Source: Streptomyces sp. NBC_01276
GTDB lineage: Bacteria > Actinomycetota > Actinomycetes > Streptomycetales > Streptomycetaceae
NCBI RefSeq assembly: GCF_041435355.1
Contig: NZ_CP108442.1
Location: forward strand, 6,384,501 to 6,448,500
Reading direction: 5' to 3'
DNA: 64,000 nt
Part shown: positions 44,160 to 53,649 of the stretch, one piece after another
How positions within the stretch are numbered: the stretch's first letter is position 1
How the letters are laid out: every line of letters begins with the position of its first letter
Made by a program: the position numbers and the translations under genes
The notes under the pieces: model-generated
Database searches by the model: none
What the model saw: the letters and a program-made list of their open reading frames with translations, nothing else
Told to the model about the DNA's origin: nothing

Positions 44160-47100
44160 ATGTACGAGCTGTCCCGGATCCGCCTCTACTCCATCGGGCC
44201 CGCCGGCGCACGCTACGCCGACACCGTGCTCGACCTGCGGGGAGTCGGTGAGCCGGTGCCCCACCCGGCGCCCGCCCAGGCGGAGTTCTTCGAGGAGGAG
44301 CCCACCGGGCCGCCGCGCCGCCCCGCGCCCGCCGGCGTGCTCTTCCTGGAGAACGGCGGCGGCAAGTCCGTCCTGCTCAAGCTGATCTTCTCGGTGATGC
44401 TCCCCGGCCACCGCAACACCCTCGGCGGCGCCAGCTCCGGCGTGCTGCGCAAGTTCCTGCTCGCCGACGACTGCGGACACGTGGCCCTGGAGTGGCAGCA
44501 CACCCAGACCGGCGAGTGCGTGGTCGTCGGCAAGGTCAGCGAATGGCGCGGCCGGCAGGTCTCCAACGACCCCCGCAAGTTCGCCGAGGCCTGGTACTCC
44601 TTCCGCCCCGGTCCGGGTCTGAGCCTGGACAACCTCCCCGTCGCCGAGGCCACCGCAGTACGCCCGCCCGTCGAGGGAGCCTCCGGCGCCCAGGGCCGGC
44701 GCCGCACGATGAAGGGCTTCCGCGACGCCCTCACCGAGGCCGGGAAGGCGTACCCGCACCTGGAGGTGTACTTCGAGGAGATCCACGACCGCTGGAACGA
44801 GCACCTCACCGAACTCGGCCTCGACCCCGAACTCTTCCGCTACCAGCGCGAGATGAACGCCGACGAGGGCGAGGCCGCGGGCCTGTTCGCGGTCAAGAAG
44901 GACTCCGACTTCACCGACCTGCTGCTGCGCGCCGTCACCGACACCCGCGACACCGACGGCCTCGCCGACCTGGTCCACGGCTTCGGCAACAAGCTGGGCC
45001 GCCGCGCCGAGCTGATGGCCGAACGCGACTTCACCGCGGGCTCGGTGGACCTCCTCACCCGCATCGTCGAGGCCGCCGAGACCCGCTCCCGGCTGCGCGA
45101 CGTCCACGCCGGCGCCGAACGCCGTACGCGCACCCTCGCCCGGCGGCTGTCCGCCCGCGCCGGAGCGGAACGCGGCCGCGCGGCCGACCTCGCCCAGCGG
45201 GTCACCGGCGCCGCCCACGAGGTCACCGCCGCGGAGGCGCAGCGCACCCGCAGCGCCGCGGTCTCCGCCGAACTCGCCTACCGCCACGCCTCGCTGGCCC
45301 TGACCGTGGCCGACAAGGCCGCCGCCGCCCAGCGCCGCGAGCTCCTCGAAGCCCGCACCCTGCACTCCGCCTGGCAGGCCGCCGAGACCGTGCTGCGCCA
45401 CCGCGCCGCCGCCGACCGCTCCGCCCGGGTCGCCGCCGCGATCCTGGAGGCCGAGCGGGACGCCGCCCCGGCCCTGGCCGCGCGCGCCACGGCCGCCGCC
45501 GAGCTGGTACGGGCCCTGCACACCGCCGCCGAGCAGGGCGAGCGGGCCGCGAACGAGGAGGAGGAGCGCTCCGCCGGGCTCCAGGACATCGGCGAGACCG
45601 CCCACCGCGACGCCACCTCCGCCGCCACCGCCGCCCAGCGCGCCCGCAGCGAGGCCGAACACCTGCGCACCCGCCTCGCCGAGGTCGCGCAGGAGACCGC
45701 CGAGGCCGTGAAGGCCGGCTGGCTCGACGACACCGCGCCCGACGCCGACCCGGCCCGCGCCGCGCTCGCCGCCAGCGACGCCGAGAAGGCCGCCGTCGCC
45801 GCCTGGGAGGAGTCCCGCGACGCCGCCCGTGCCGCCAGCGACGCCGCCCGCGAGGCCACCGCCGCCGAATCCCGCGCCGAGCTCACCGCAGCCCGCGCCG
45901 CCGACGCCGCGGAGGTCGCCGAAGCCGCCCACGCGGCCGAGGAACGCGCGGCCGCCTCGCTGGCCGCCGCGCCCCGCCTGGCGGAGCTGCTGGGCCTCCC
46001 GTCGGCCCCCGACACCTTCCTCCCGCGCCCGCGCGGGGGCGCGCAGCCCGGCTCCGCGGGCCCCGGCGCACCGGCCGGGGCGGCCACCGCGGCCGGCGCC
46101 GGCCAGACCGCCGGCGCGGACGCCGCGAGCCCGGGCACCGTGGTGGTCACGGACCGGTCGGGCCCCGCCTCCGCCTCCGGATCCTCCACCGCCGCAGCAG
46201 GCCTCACCGTCGCCGACCTCGACCGGGGCTCCGACGAGCTGGTCCGGCTGCTCGCCGACACCGTCGGCTCCGCCGAACGCCAGCTGTTCGAGCTGCGCAC
46301 CGCCGCCGCCGACGACGCCCGCATCCTCGGCGCCCTCGGCGACGGCGGCCTGCTGCCGCCCGGCCCCGACGTCCTCGCCACCGTCGAGTACCTCGGCGAA
46401 CACGGCATCCCGGCCCTACCCGGCTGGCGCTACCTCGCCCAGTCCGTGGACCCGGCCGACCACGCCGCCGTCCTCGCCGCCCGCCCCGAACTCGTCGACG
46501 GCGTCGTGATCACCGACCCCGACACCCACAGCCGTGCCCGCGAGGTCCTCTCCGCCGCCGCGCTGCTGCCCCGCTCCACCGTCGCCGTCGGCACCGCCGC
46601 CGCGCTGCTGGCCCCCGTGCCGCCGGCCGGGGACCCCGGCGCCGACTCGGGGGTGTTCCTCGTCCCGCCGAACCCGGCCATGCACGACGAGCACGCCGCC
46701 GACGAGGAGCGCCAGGCGCTCCGCGCCCGCGCCACGGCCCGCGACACCGAGATCCGGGACCTCGCCGCCCGCCTCTCCGGCGACCGCGAGCTCGCCGCCC
46801 GGCTCGCCTCCTGGCGCACCGGCTGCCCGCCCGGCCGCCTGGACCGGCTCGCCGAACACGCCGCCGCCGCCCGGACCTTCGCCGAGGAGGCCGACGCCGA
46901 GCTCGCGGAGGCCCGTACGGTACGCGCCGAGGCCGACGAGGCCGCCGCCGACGCGGCCCGGGTCCGCGACGAGCGCCAGGACACCGCCCAGCGCGCCCGA
47001 CGTGCCGCCGACGCCCTCTCCGGCCTGGCCCACCGACTGCGCGAGCGCTCCGGCTGGCAGACGAAGGCCCGCGAACTCGCCGAGGAGGCCGCCGAGTCGG

Positions 47101-48929
47101 AGGCCCGCGCCGAGGCCTGCCTGGACCGGGCCCGCGCCGCGGACGAGGACCGCCGGGCCGCCCAGCGCGCCGCCGACGACGCCCGCCGCACCGCCCGCGC
47201 CCTGCGCGCCGAACGCGCCGAGATCGCCGGGGCCCCCGACCAGCTGCCCGCCGAGGACGCCCCGCGCGCCCCGCTCCCCGACCTGCGCGAGGCCTACCGG
47301 GCCGCCTCCCGGCTCTACGAGAAGGTCGGCGTCGGCGCCGACCTGCGCGCCGAACAGGCCCGCGCCGAGAGCGACGAGAGCGCCGCCCTCGCCGAACTCG
47401 ACCGCCTCACCAACAAGGTCCGCACCCGCGCCGCCCAGCTCCTCGAAGGCACCGACGGCGCCGACGGCCCCTCCCGGCAGGCCGCGGCGGCCCGCGCCGA
47501 ATCCCTCGTACAGATGCTGGAATCCCGGGCGTCCACCGCGAGCGAGCAGCTCGGCCGGCTGCGCGGCGAGGCCGAACGGCACGCCCCGGCCGACGGCGGG
47601 GCCCACACCGAACTCCCCGAGGAGCTGGTCCCGGCCGACGTGGAACAGGCCCAGGGCCTGCTGCGCACCGCCACCGCCCAGCTCGCCGCGCACTCCGCCG
47701 CCGTGGAGAGCGCCCGCGCCGCCCACGCCGACCTGCTGCGCGCCCACCGCGCGGCCGAGGACGGCGCCGGGGGCTTCGACGAGACCGCGGCCCTCCTGCG
47801 GGACCTGCTGCGCGACCACAGCCACCCGGAGGACGAGCAGGAGCCGGTGCCGCACCCGGGCAGCCTGGAGGAGGCCCGGCAGTCCGCCGCCGACGCCCGC
47901 CGCTCCCTGCGCGGCTGCGCGGCCGACCTCTCGGCCGCCGAGTCCGCGGTGCGCGAGGCGAGCGACGTGCTGGTCCGGCACGCCAACGCCACCCGCTACG
48001 AGCAGGTGCGCACCCCCGCCCGCCAGCAGATCCGCGAACTGCCCGCCTCCGCCCTGCCCGAGCACGCCGCCGCCTGGGCCGCGGCCTTCGCGCCCCGGCT
48101 GCGCGTCCTGACCGACGAGCTCGCCCAGCTGGAGCGCAACCGCGACAGCATCGTCGACCGGCTCCGCGGCCTCGTCGAATCGGCCCTGGCCACCCTGCGG
48201 TCCGCGCAGCGCCTCTCCCAGCTGCCGGAGGGCCTGGGGGAGTGGTCGGGCCAGGAGTTCCTGCGGATCCGCTTCGAGGAGCCCGACCAGGCCACGCTCA
48301 CCGAGCGGCTGGGCGAGGTCATCGACGAGGCCACCCGCGCCGCCGTCAAGAAGAACAGCACCGCCTCCTTCGGCGAGGGCGACCGCCGCGACGGCATGTC
48401 CCTGCTGCTGCGCGGCGTCCAGGCGGCCCTCGAACCCAAGGGCATCGCCGTGGAGATCCTCAAGCCGGACGCGGTGCTGCGCGCCGAGCGGGTCCCGGTC
48501 GGCCAGATGGGCGACGTCTTCTCCGGCGGCCAGCTGCTGACCGCCGCCATCGCGCTGTACTGCACCATGGCGGCGCTGCGCAGCAACGACCGCGGCCGCG
48601 ACAAGCACCGCCACGCGGGCACGCTGTTCCTGGACAACCCGATCGGGCGCGCGAACGCGACCTACCTCCTGGAACTCCAGCGGGCCGTCTCCGACGCGCT
48701 CGGCGTCCAGCTGCTCTACACGACGGGCCTCTTCGACACCACGGCCCTCGCCGAGTTCCCGCTGGTCATCCGGCTGCGCAACGACGCCGACCTGCGGGCG
48801 GGCCTGAAGTACATCAGCGTCGAGGAGCACCTGCGGCCCGGCCTGCCGCAGCGGTCCCCGGACGGCGAGACCATCCACGGCGAGATCACCGCGACCCGCA
48901 TGTTCCGCCGCTCGACCGCCGGTTCCTGA
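44160..48929 (+). CDS. SMC/MukB/JetC-like coiled-coil ATPase
   Basis: 1589 aa. Walker A lies at the N-terminus, FLENGGGKSVLLKLIF (about 63-78, Lys69), lacking the first Gly of GxxGxGKS. Two long Ala/Arg/Glu-rich coiled-coil stretches flank a central insert (about 620-700, Gly/Ala-rich, then a probable hinge around GIPALPGWRYLAQSVDPADHA). The C-terminal head has the ABC signature VFSGGQLLTAAIALYCTMA (about 1451-1469) and Walker B GTLFLDNPIGRAN (about 1486-1498), with Asn where the catalytic Glu is expected. The tail NPIGRANATYLLELQRAV is conserved-looking. Acts with the two upstream gene products as a DNA-loading complex by inference. No JetD-like nuclease gene is adjacent. Confidence 0.8.
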   Translation: MYELSRIRLYSIGPAGARYADTVLDLRGVGEPVPHPAPAQAEFFEEEPTGPPRRPAPAGVLFLENGGGKSVLLKLIFSVMLPGHRNTLGGASSGVLRKFLLADDCGHVALEWQHTQTGECVVVGKVSEWRGRQVSNDPRKFAEAWYSFRPGPGLSLDNLPVAEATAVRPPVEGASGAQGRRRTMKGFRDALTEAGKAYPHLEVYFEEIHDRWNEHLTELGLDPELFRYQREMNADEGEAAGLFAVKKDSDFTDLLLRAVTDTRDTDGLADLVHGFGNKLGRRAELMAERDFTAGSVDLLTRIVEAAETRSRLRDVHAGAERRTRTLARRLSARAGAERGRAADLAQRVTGAAHEVTAAEAQRTRSAAVSAELAYRHASLALTVADKAAAAQRRELLEARTLHSAWQAAETVLRHRAAADRSARVAAAILEAERDAAPALAARATAAAELVRALHTAAEQGERAANEEEERSAGLQDIGETAHRDATSAATAAQRARSEAEHLRTRLAEVAQETAEAVKAGWLDDTAPDADPARAALAASDAEKAAVAAWEESRDAARAASDAAREATAAESRAELTAARAADAAEVAEAAHAAEERAAASLAAAPRLAELLGLPSAPDTFLPRPRGGAQPGSAGPGAPAGAATAAGAGQTAGADAASPGTVVVTDRSGPASASGSSTAAAGLTVADLDRGSDELVRLLADTVGSAERQLFELRTAAADDARILGALGDGGLLPPGPDVLATVEYLGEHGIPALPGWRYLAQSVDPADHAAVLAARPELVDGVVITDPDTHSRAREVLSAAALLPRSTVAVGTAAALLAPVPPAGDPGADSGVFLVPPNPAMHDEHAADEERQALRARATARDTEIRDLAARLSGDRELAARLASWRTGCPPGRLDRLAEHAAAARTFAEEADAELAEARTVRAEADEAAADAARVRDERQDTAQRARRAADALSGLAHRLRERSGWQTKARELAEEAAESEARAEACLDRARAADEDRRAAQRAADDARRTARALRAERAEIAGAPDQLPAEDAPRAPLPDLREAYRAASRLYEKVGVGADLRAEQARAESDESAALAELDRLTNKVRTRAAQLLEGTDGADGPSRQAAAARAESLVQMLESRASTASEQLGRLRGEAERHAPADGGAHTELPEELVPADVEQAQGLLRTATAQLAAHSAAVESARAAHADLLRAHRAAEDGAGGFDETAALLRDLLRDHSHPEDEQEPVPHPGSLEEARQSAADARRSLRGCAADLSAAESAVREASDVLVRHANATRYEQVRTPARQQIRELPASALPEHAAAWAAAFAPRLRVLTDELAQLERNRDSIVDRLRGLVESALATLRSAQRLSQLPEGLGEWSGQEFLRIRFEEPDQATLTERLGEVIDEATRAAVKKNSTASFGEGDRRDGMSLLLRGVQAALEPKGIAVEILKPDAVLRAERVPVGQMGDVFSGGQLLTAAIALYCTMAALRSNDRGRDKHRHAGTLFLDNPIGRANATYLLELQRAVSDALGVQLLYTTGLFDTTALAEFPLVIRLRNDADLRAGLKYISVEEHLRPGLPQRSPDGETIHGEITATRMFRRSTAGS

Positions 48930-49013
48930 GAGGCCGCCGCTTTCCGAGAGGCCGTCGGTTCCCGCGCGGCCGCTGCTTCCCGCGCGGCCGCCGGACGGTC
49001 GGCCCGGCCCCGC

Positions 49014-49040
49014 CCGGCCCGCCCCCCGGCGGCGGGCCGG
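49014..49040. terminator. 10-bp hairpin between convergent genes
   Basis: CCGGCCCGCC (49014-49023) pairs with GGCGGGCCGG (49031-49040) across a 7-base loop. It lies between the ends of the SMC-like gene and the minus-strand membrane protein gene. The preceding 48930-49000 carries four degenerate 18-base repeats containing CGCGCGGCCGC. Confidence 0.65.
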
Positions 49041-49058
49041 TGGGCGCGCCCGCCGTGG

Positions 49059-49457
49059 CTACCGGGGCCGGGGGGCCGCCCCGCGCGGGTCGCCCACGCC
49101 CCGGCCGGGGAGTCCCGGTGCCCGCGTCCGCTCCCGGGCCGCGCTGCTCGGCTCGGACACCACGCCGCCGCGCTGGTTCCACATCTGCCGGGTGATCCAC
49201 ACGTCCAGCACCGCCCAGGTGGCCACGACCGTCCCGGCTATCCCGCAGATCACCATCGGGAAGGCCAGCCAGGAGCCCGTCACCGCGAGGAAGAAGGTGA
49301 TCGTGGCCTCGGTCAGGGTCACCGCCACGATCAGCAGCGCCCGCACCGCGGACGCCCGTACCGGGTCCGGCATGCGGCGCCGGCGGGCCGGCTCCTCCAC
49401 CCACAGCCCCCGCCCCGGCATCCGCGCCGCCGCGCCGTCCTCTTCGTACATCCTCAT
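49059..49457 (-). CDS. small membrane protein near the conservon
   Basis: 132 aa from MRMYEEDGAAARMPGRGLWV (ATG at 49457); an inner ATG two codons later is possible, and the frame is open upstream to 49688 but that part looks non-coding. Two membrane helices are visible: RALLIVAVTLTEATITFFLA (about 40-59) and WLAFPMVICGIAGTVVATWA (about 63-82). A charged C-terminus follows (RQMWNQRGG, then Arg/Pro-rich). Function unknown. Divergent from cvnA over 376 bases. Confidence 0.75.
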   Translation of the reverse strand: MRMYEEDGAAARMPGRGLWVEEPARRRRMPDPVRASAVRALLIVAVTLTEATITFFLAVTGSWLAFPMVICGIAGTVVATWAVLDVWITRQMWNQRGGVVSEPSSAARERTRAPGLPGRGVGDPRGAAPRPR

Positions 49458-49731
49458 GGTCCGCTCACTTCCCGCCCCGCGGCCGCCCATGCCCGCCGTG
49501 CCCGTCCGCGCCCTCGTCCTGTCAGACGTGCGGGACCGCCCGGAGATTCCCGGAACCCGGACGTCCGCACTCTCCACAATGATCGCGGAAGGAAGAATTC
49601 CAGCCATCCATCCGATTGCGGGAACCGAGGCCCCAGCGAGTGTCATCTGCCACATATCGGGCCGGACTTGACCGGAAGTATCGGACAACTCGTGATCATC
49701 GTCCAGGGGTCAGACCGAAAACGTCCGGACA

Positions 49732-49745
49732 CGCCTTCGAAGGCG
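49732..49745. promoter_or_regulatory. 14-bp palindrome upstream of cvnA
   Basis: CGCCTTCGAAGGCG is a perfect palindrome about 90 bases before the cvnA ATG. TAGGCT at about 49760-49765 could be a -10. The rest of the 49458-49833 gap is relatively AT-rich for this genome and shows no other gene. Operator function is a guess from position. Confidence 0.45.
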
Positions 49746-49833
49746 CGCCCCGGCAGTAGTAGGCTCACGCCGTTTAAATGACGGAACACCGACCTCCGGC
49801 AAGGGGGTTGAGCTGGGGGAGGCTGGGGAGGCC

Positions 49834-52770
49834 ATGCGCTTTCGCGGGAAGTCCATCCGCCGGAAGATCGTGGCGTTGCTCTTGGTGCCGCTCGTCTCCC
49901 TGACCGCCCTGTGGGGCTTCTCCACGGTCATCACCGGCCGGGAGGCGATCCAGCTCCTCGACGTCGCGTACGTCATCGACAAGGTCGGCTACCCGATCGA
50001 GGACGTCGTCCGCGTCATCCAGAAGGAACGCCGCCAGACCCTGGTCGTGATCGGCGACCCCACCGCCGCCGCCGCGACCGCCGAACTCACCAAGAGCCGC
50101 GCCGCCACCGACGCCATGGTCCGCGAGATCACCGCGAGCGCCCGCGACCCCAAGGTCGCCGACGAGCTCACCCCGCAGGCCCGCGCCCGGCTGCGCTCCA
50201 TCCTCGACGCCTTCCACGGCATCGCCGCGCTGCGCAGCTCCGTCGACCGCAGCTCCCTCGCCCCCGGCCAGGCCCTGGAGCTCTACAGCCGGCTGGTCGA
50301 CCCCTGCTACGAGTTCCTGATGAACCTCCACGCCCTGGAGAACGTCGAGATGGACAAGCAGGGCCGCGCCCTCGTCGGCATCACGCGCGCCCGCGAGACC
50401 CTCGCGCGCGAGGACGCGGTGATCGCCGCGTCCCTCGCCGCCCGCAACGTCAGCGCAACCGACGTCCGGCACGTCTCCGACCTCGCCGCCAACCGCGGCC
50501 TGCTCTACGAGTTCAACCTCGCGATCCTCCCGGCCGAGGACCGCGTGCTCTTCGAGCGCTACTGGAAGGGCCCGGAGACCAAGGCCCTGCGCGACGCGGA
50601 GGAACGGTTCATCGCCACCGGCGCCGGCAAGAACCCCCGCGCCGTCACCGCCGCCCAGTGGGACGAGGCCGCGGGCAAGGTCCTCGACGACCTCGCCACC
50701 ATGGGCACCGCCGCGGGCGACCGCTACCAGAAGCGCGTCAAGCCGGTCGCGATCGAAGTCCTCGTCCAGGCCGCCGTCGCGGGCGTCCTCGGCTTCATCG
50801 CCCTCGCCGTCTCCGTCGTCCTGTCCGTCCGCATCGGCCGCGACCTCATCCGCGACCTCTCGCAGCTGCGCAAGGACGCCCACGAGGCCTCCGGCGTCCG
50901 GCTTCCCAGCGTGATGCGCCGCCTCGCCGCCGGCGAGACCGTCGACGTGGAAACCGAGGCGCCCCGCCTCGAATTCGAGAAGGACGAGGTCGGCCAGGTC
51001 GGCCTGGCCCTCAACAGCCTCCAGCGCGCCGCCGTCGAGGCGGCCGTCAAGCAGGCCGAGCTGCGCCGCGGCGTTTCCGAGGTGTTCGTGAACCTCGCCC
51101 GCCGCAACCAGGTGCTCCTGCACCGCCAGCTGACCCTCCTCGACACCATGGAACGGCGCACCGAGGACACCGAGGAACTCGCCGACCTCTTCCGCCTCGA
51201 CCACATGACCACCCGCATGCGACGCCACGCCGAAGGCCTGGTGATCCTCTCCGGCGCCGCCCCCTCCCGCCAGTGGCGCAAGCCCGTCCAGCTGATGGAC
51301 GTCGTACGGGCCGCCGTCGCCGAGGTGGAGGACTACGAACGCATCGAGGTCCGCCGACTGCCGCGCCTGGGCATCGAGGGCCCCGCCGTCGCGGACGTCA
51401 CCCACCTGATCGCCGAACTCCTGGAGAACGCCACGGTGTTCTCGCCCCCGCACACGGCGGTCCAGGTCCACGGCGAGCGGGTCGCGAACGGCTTCACCCT
51501 GGAGATCCACGACCGCGGCCTCGGCATGAACCCCGAGGCGCTCCTGGACGCGAACCTCCGGCTCGCGGAGACCCCCGAGTTCGAGCTGTCCGACACCGAC
51601 CGCCTCGGCCTCTTCGTCGTCAGCCGCCTCGCCCGCCGCCACGCCGTCAAGGTCGTCCTCCAGACCAGCCCCTACGGAGGCACCACCGCGGTGGTCTTCC
51701 TGCCCGCCGAGCTCCTCACCGAGGCCCCGGACACCAACGGCACCGGCATCCGCCTCGACGGCGTCAAGGGCGCCAAGGCCGCCCCGGGCCTCCTGAGCGG
51801 CCAGGGCGCCAAGGGAGTCAAGGCCGCCCCCGCCCCCAAGCCGTCCGACCGGCCGGTGCACGCCGCCGTCGAGCGCGCGTCCGCGCCGGGCCGCCCGCTG
51901 CCCGCCGGCGTGCTCAACGGACCGGTCGAACTGGAGGCGCCGCTCGGGGCGCTCGGCCTCGACGGGCCGGACGGCCTCGACGAGCTCACCCCCGGCATCC
52001 CGGGCCTCACCGGTGTCGGCGGGCGCCCGCCCATGGCCTCCCTCGACGACGAGACCCCGCCCGGCGGCATCTCGCGCACCGCCCTGCTGGGGCTGCGCGC
52101 CGCGGACCGCCCCCACAGCGACCGGCACCCCGAACGCGGCGCCTGGAAGGGCGACCGGATCGGCGACCGCGGCGCGGACCGCCACCGGGACCGGAGCCGG
52201 GACACCGAGGCGGAGTCCGGCCGCACCCGCACCCGTGCCACCGGACGCGAACGGGAGCCGCTGCCCCCCACGGGCCCGGTCCGCCTGGAGCGCCCCCACC
52301 AGGAACCGGTGCGTCCGGACGGCCCCCGTACGGGCGCGGCGGTCCCGCTGCCCCGGCGGCACCCCACCCCGACCCTGGTCGCGGAGCACGGCCGCCGCGT
52401 CGAGCCCCGCCCGGCGACCGCCGGTTCCCGGCCCCCGGCCACGGCCGGCCCGCCGTCCGGTGCCGACGAGGGCGCGCAGCCGCGTACGTCCCCGTCGGCG
52501 CCCGCGTCCGGCCCCGGCGGGCTGCCCCGCCGGGTGCGCCAGGCGAACCTCGCACCCCAGCTCAAGAACGGCCCGGCCCCCGCCGAGGCCGGGACCGACG
52601 CCGACCCGGTGACCGACCGCGACGCGGAGGCCGTGCGCCGGCGCATGTCCGCCCTCCAGCGCGGCTGGACGGCGGGCCGCGAACAGTACGCACAGCAGCA
52701 GTCCGAGACCGAGGCCGGCACCCCCGCCGCCAGCGGTCCCGCGCACGAGAACGAAGGGGACGGTCGATGA
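49834..52770 (+). CDS. cvnA: CvnA-type conservon sensor histidine kinase
   Basis: 978 aa. Helix 1 is RRKIVALLLVPLVSLTALWG (about 10-29). An extracytoplasmic nitrate-sensor-like helical domain covers about 45-300, helix 2 is VLVQAAVAGVLGFIALAVSV (about 308-327), and a HAMP-like linker follows. The ATPase domain has N-box ELLENATVFSPP (about 528-539), G1 IHDRGLGMNPEAL and G2 LGLFVVSRLARRHAV. A clear phospho-acceptor H-box is not seen. The 300-residue C-terminal tail is Pro/Arg-rich and disordered. GGGGAGG lies before the ATG. In S. coelicolor conservon complexes resemble eukaryotic G-protein receptors. The stop overlaps cvnB. Confidence 0.93.
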   Translation: MRFRGKSIRRKIVALLLVPLVSLTALWGFSTVITGREAIQLLDVAYVIDKVGYPIEDVVRVIQKERRQTLVVIGDPTAAAATAELTKSRAATDAMVREITASARDPKVADELTPQARARLRSILDAFHGIAALRSSVDRSSLAPGQALELYSRLVDPCYEFLMNLHALENVEMDKQGRALVGITRARETLAREDAVIAASLAARNVSATDVRHVSDLAANRGLLYEFNLAILPAEDRVLFERYWKGPETKALRDAEERFIATGAGKNPRAVTAAQWDEAAGKVLDDLATMGTAAGDRYQKRVKPVAIEVLVQAAVAGVLGFIALAVSVVLSVRIGRDLIRDLSQLRKDAHEASGVRLPSVMRRLAAGETVDVETEAPRLEFEKDEVGQVGLALNSLQRAAVEAAVKQAELRRGVSEVFVNLARRNQVLLHRQLTLLDTMERRTEDTEELADLFRLDHMTTRMRRHAEGLVILSGAAPSRQWRKPVQLMDVVRAAVAEVEDYERIEVRRLPRLGIEGPAVADVTHLIAELLENATVFSPPHTAVQVHGERVANGFTLEIHDRGLGMNPEALLDANLRLAETPEFELSDTDRLGLFVVSRLARRHAVKVVLQTSPYGGTTAVVFLPAELLTEAPDTNGTGIRLDGVKGAKAAPGLLSGQGAKGVKAAPAPKPSDRPVHAAVERASAPGRPLPAGVLNGPVELEAPLGALGLDGPDGLDELTPGIPGLTGVGGRPPMASLDDETPPGGISRTALLGLRAADRPHSDRHPERGAWKGDRIGDRGADRHRDRSRDTEAESGRTRTRATGREREPLPPTGPVRLERPHQEPVRPDGPRTGAAVPLPRRHPTPTLVAEHGRRVEPRPATAGSRPPATAGPPSGADEGAQPRTSPSAPASGPGGLPRRVRQANLAPQLKNGPAPAEAGTDADPVTDRDAEAVRRRMSALQRGWTAGREQYAQQQSETEAGTPAASGPAHENEGDGR

Positions 52771-53204
52771 CCGCACCGCAGACCGGAAACGACACCCGGG
52801 GCCGCGGCTCCGGCCCGCTCAACTGGCTCCTCGACGAACTCGTCGACAAGGTCGGCAGCATCCGCAAGGCGGTCGTCCTCTCCGGCGACGGCCTGCCCAC
52901 CGGGAGCTCCAAGGACATCACCCGCGAGGACAGCGAACACCTGGCCGCCGTGGCCTCCGGCTTCCACAGCCTGGCCAAGGGCGTCGGCCGGCACTTCGAG
53001 TCCGGCCGGGTCCGCCAGACCGTGGTGGAGCTGGACGAGGCCTTCCTCTTCGTCATGGCGGCGGGCGACGGCAGCTGCCTGGCCGTCCTGTCCGACGCCG
53101 ACTCCGACGTCGGCCAGGTCGCGTACGAGATGACGCTGATGGTCAAGCGCGTCGGCGACCACCTGGCGACCGCCCCGCGCACCGGGCTGCCAGCCGGAGG
53201 GTGA
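52767..53204 (+). CDS. cvnB: CvnB roadblock/LC7 protein
   Basis: 145 aa. The roadblock/LC7 fold is indicated by LNWLLDELVDKVGSIRKAVV (about 18-37), LSGDGLPTGSS and FLFVMAAGDGSCLAVLSDAD. Roadblock proteins regulate small GTPases of the MglB type, which matches CvnD. ATG overlaps the cvnA stop (ATGA). Cytosolic, recruited to the membrane complex in the studied S. coelicolor conservon. Confidence 0.94.
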   Translation: MTAPQTGNDTRGRGSGPLNWLLDELVDKVGSIRKAVVLSGDGLPTGSSKDITREDSEHLAAVASGFHSLAKGVGRHFESGRVRQTVVELDEAFLFVMAAGDGSCLAVLSDADSDVGQVAYEMTLMVKRVGDHLATAPRTGLPAGG

Positions 53205-53214
53205 GTCGGACGGA

Positions 53215-53649
53215 ATGAGCGACCCAGGCCAGGACCGACCCGGCGATCCCCGGGGGACCCAGCCCGACACCGGCCACCCGCACTGGTTCGACGACGACGC
53301 GGGTCCCGTCGTACGCCCCTACGCCATGACGCGTGGCCGGACCAGCCACGCCGGGCAGCACCGCCTGGACCTGATCGCCCTCGTCGTCGCGGAAGCGGCG
53401 GCCGACGATCCGGTCTGGGACCTGACCCTGTCCCCGGAGCACGCCCACATCCTCGGGCTGTGCCGGGAACGCCCCCAGTCGGTGGCGGAACTCGCCGCGG
53501 ACCTGGACCTCGCCATCGGCGTGGTGCGGGTCCTGATCGGCGACCTCGTCCACGACGAACTGGTCCACGTGACCAGGCCGGTGCCCCCGGCCGAACTGCC
53601 TGATGAATCCATTCTGCGTGAGGTGATCGATGGCCTTCGGGCGCTCTAG
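53215..53649 (+). CDS. cvnC: CvnC, DUF742 protein
   Basis: 144 aa. DUF742 features: VVRPYAMTRGRTSHAGQHRL (about 32-51), LDLIALVVAEA, and the winged-helix-like SVAELAADLDLAIGVVRVLIGDL ending in LRALx (cited in part). The C-terminus RPVPPAELPDESILREVIDG is family-typical. Starts ten bases after cvnB; overlaps cvnD by 20 bases. Proposed adaptor between sensor and GTPase. Confidence 0.93.
   Translation: MSDPGQDRPGDPRGTQPDTGHPHWFDDDAGPVVRPYAMTRGRTSHAGQHRLDLIALVVAEAAADDPVWDLTLSPEHAHILGLCRERPQSVAELAADLDLAIGVVRVLIGDLVHDELVHVTRPVPPAELPDESILREVIDGLRAL

Noticed and set aside
46416..48878. 820-codon open frame antisense to the SMC-like ATPase gene
   Set aside because: Low-complexity Gly/Ala/Gln product and no ribosome binding site. 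The plus-strand frame has Walker A, ABC signature and Walker B.
41383..48929. Complete four-gene Wadjet system
   Set aside because: No JetD-like (Toprim nuclease) gene lies in the flanks; both sides are core genes (pxpABC and conservon). Only a Jet/Mks/Muk-like trio is supported.
49458..49688. N-terminal extension of the membrane protein near the conservon
   Set aside because: The frame is open but base composition there is promoter-like and the extension has no recognisable feature; the ATG at 49457 gives a compact two-helix protein.
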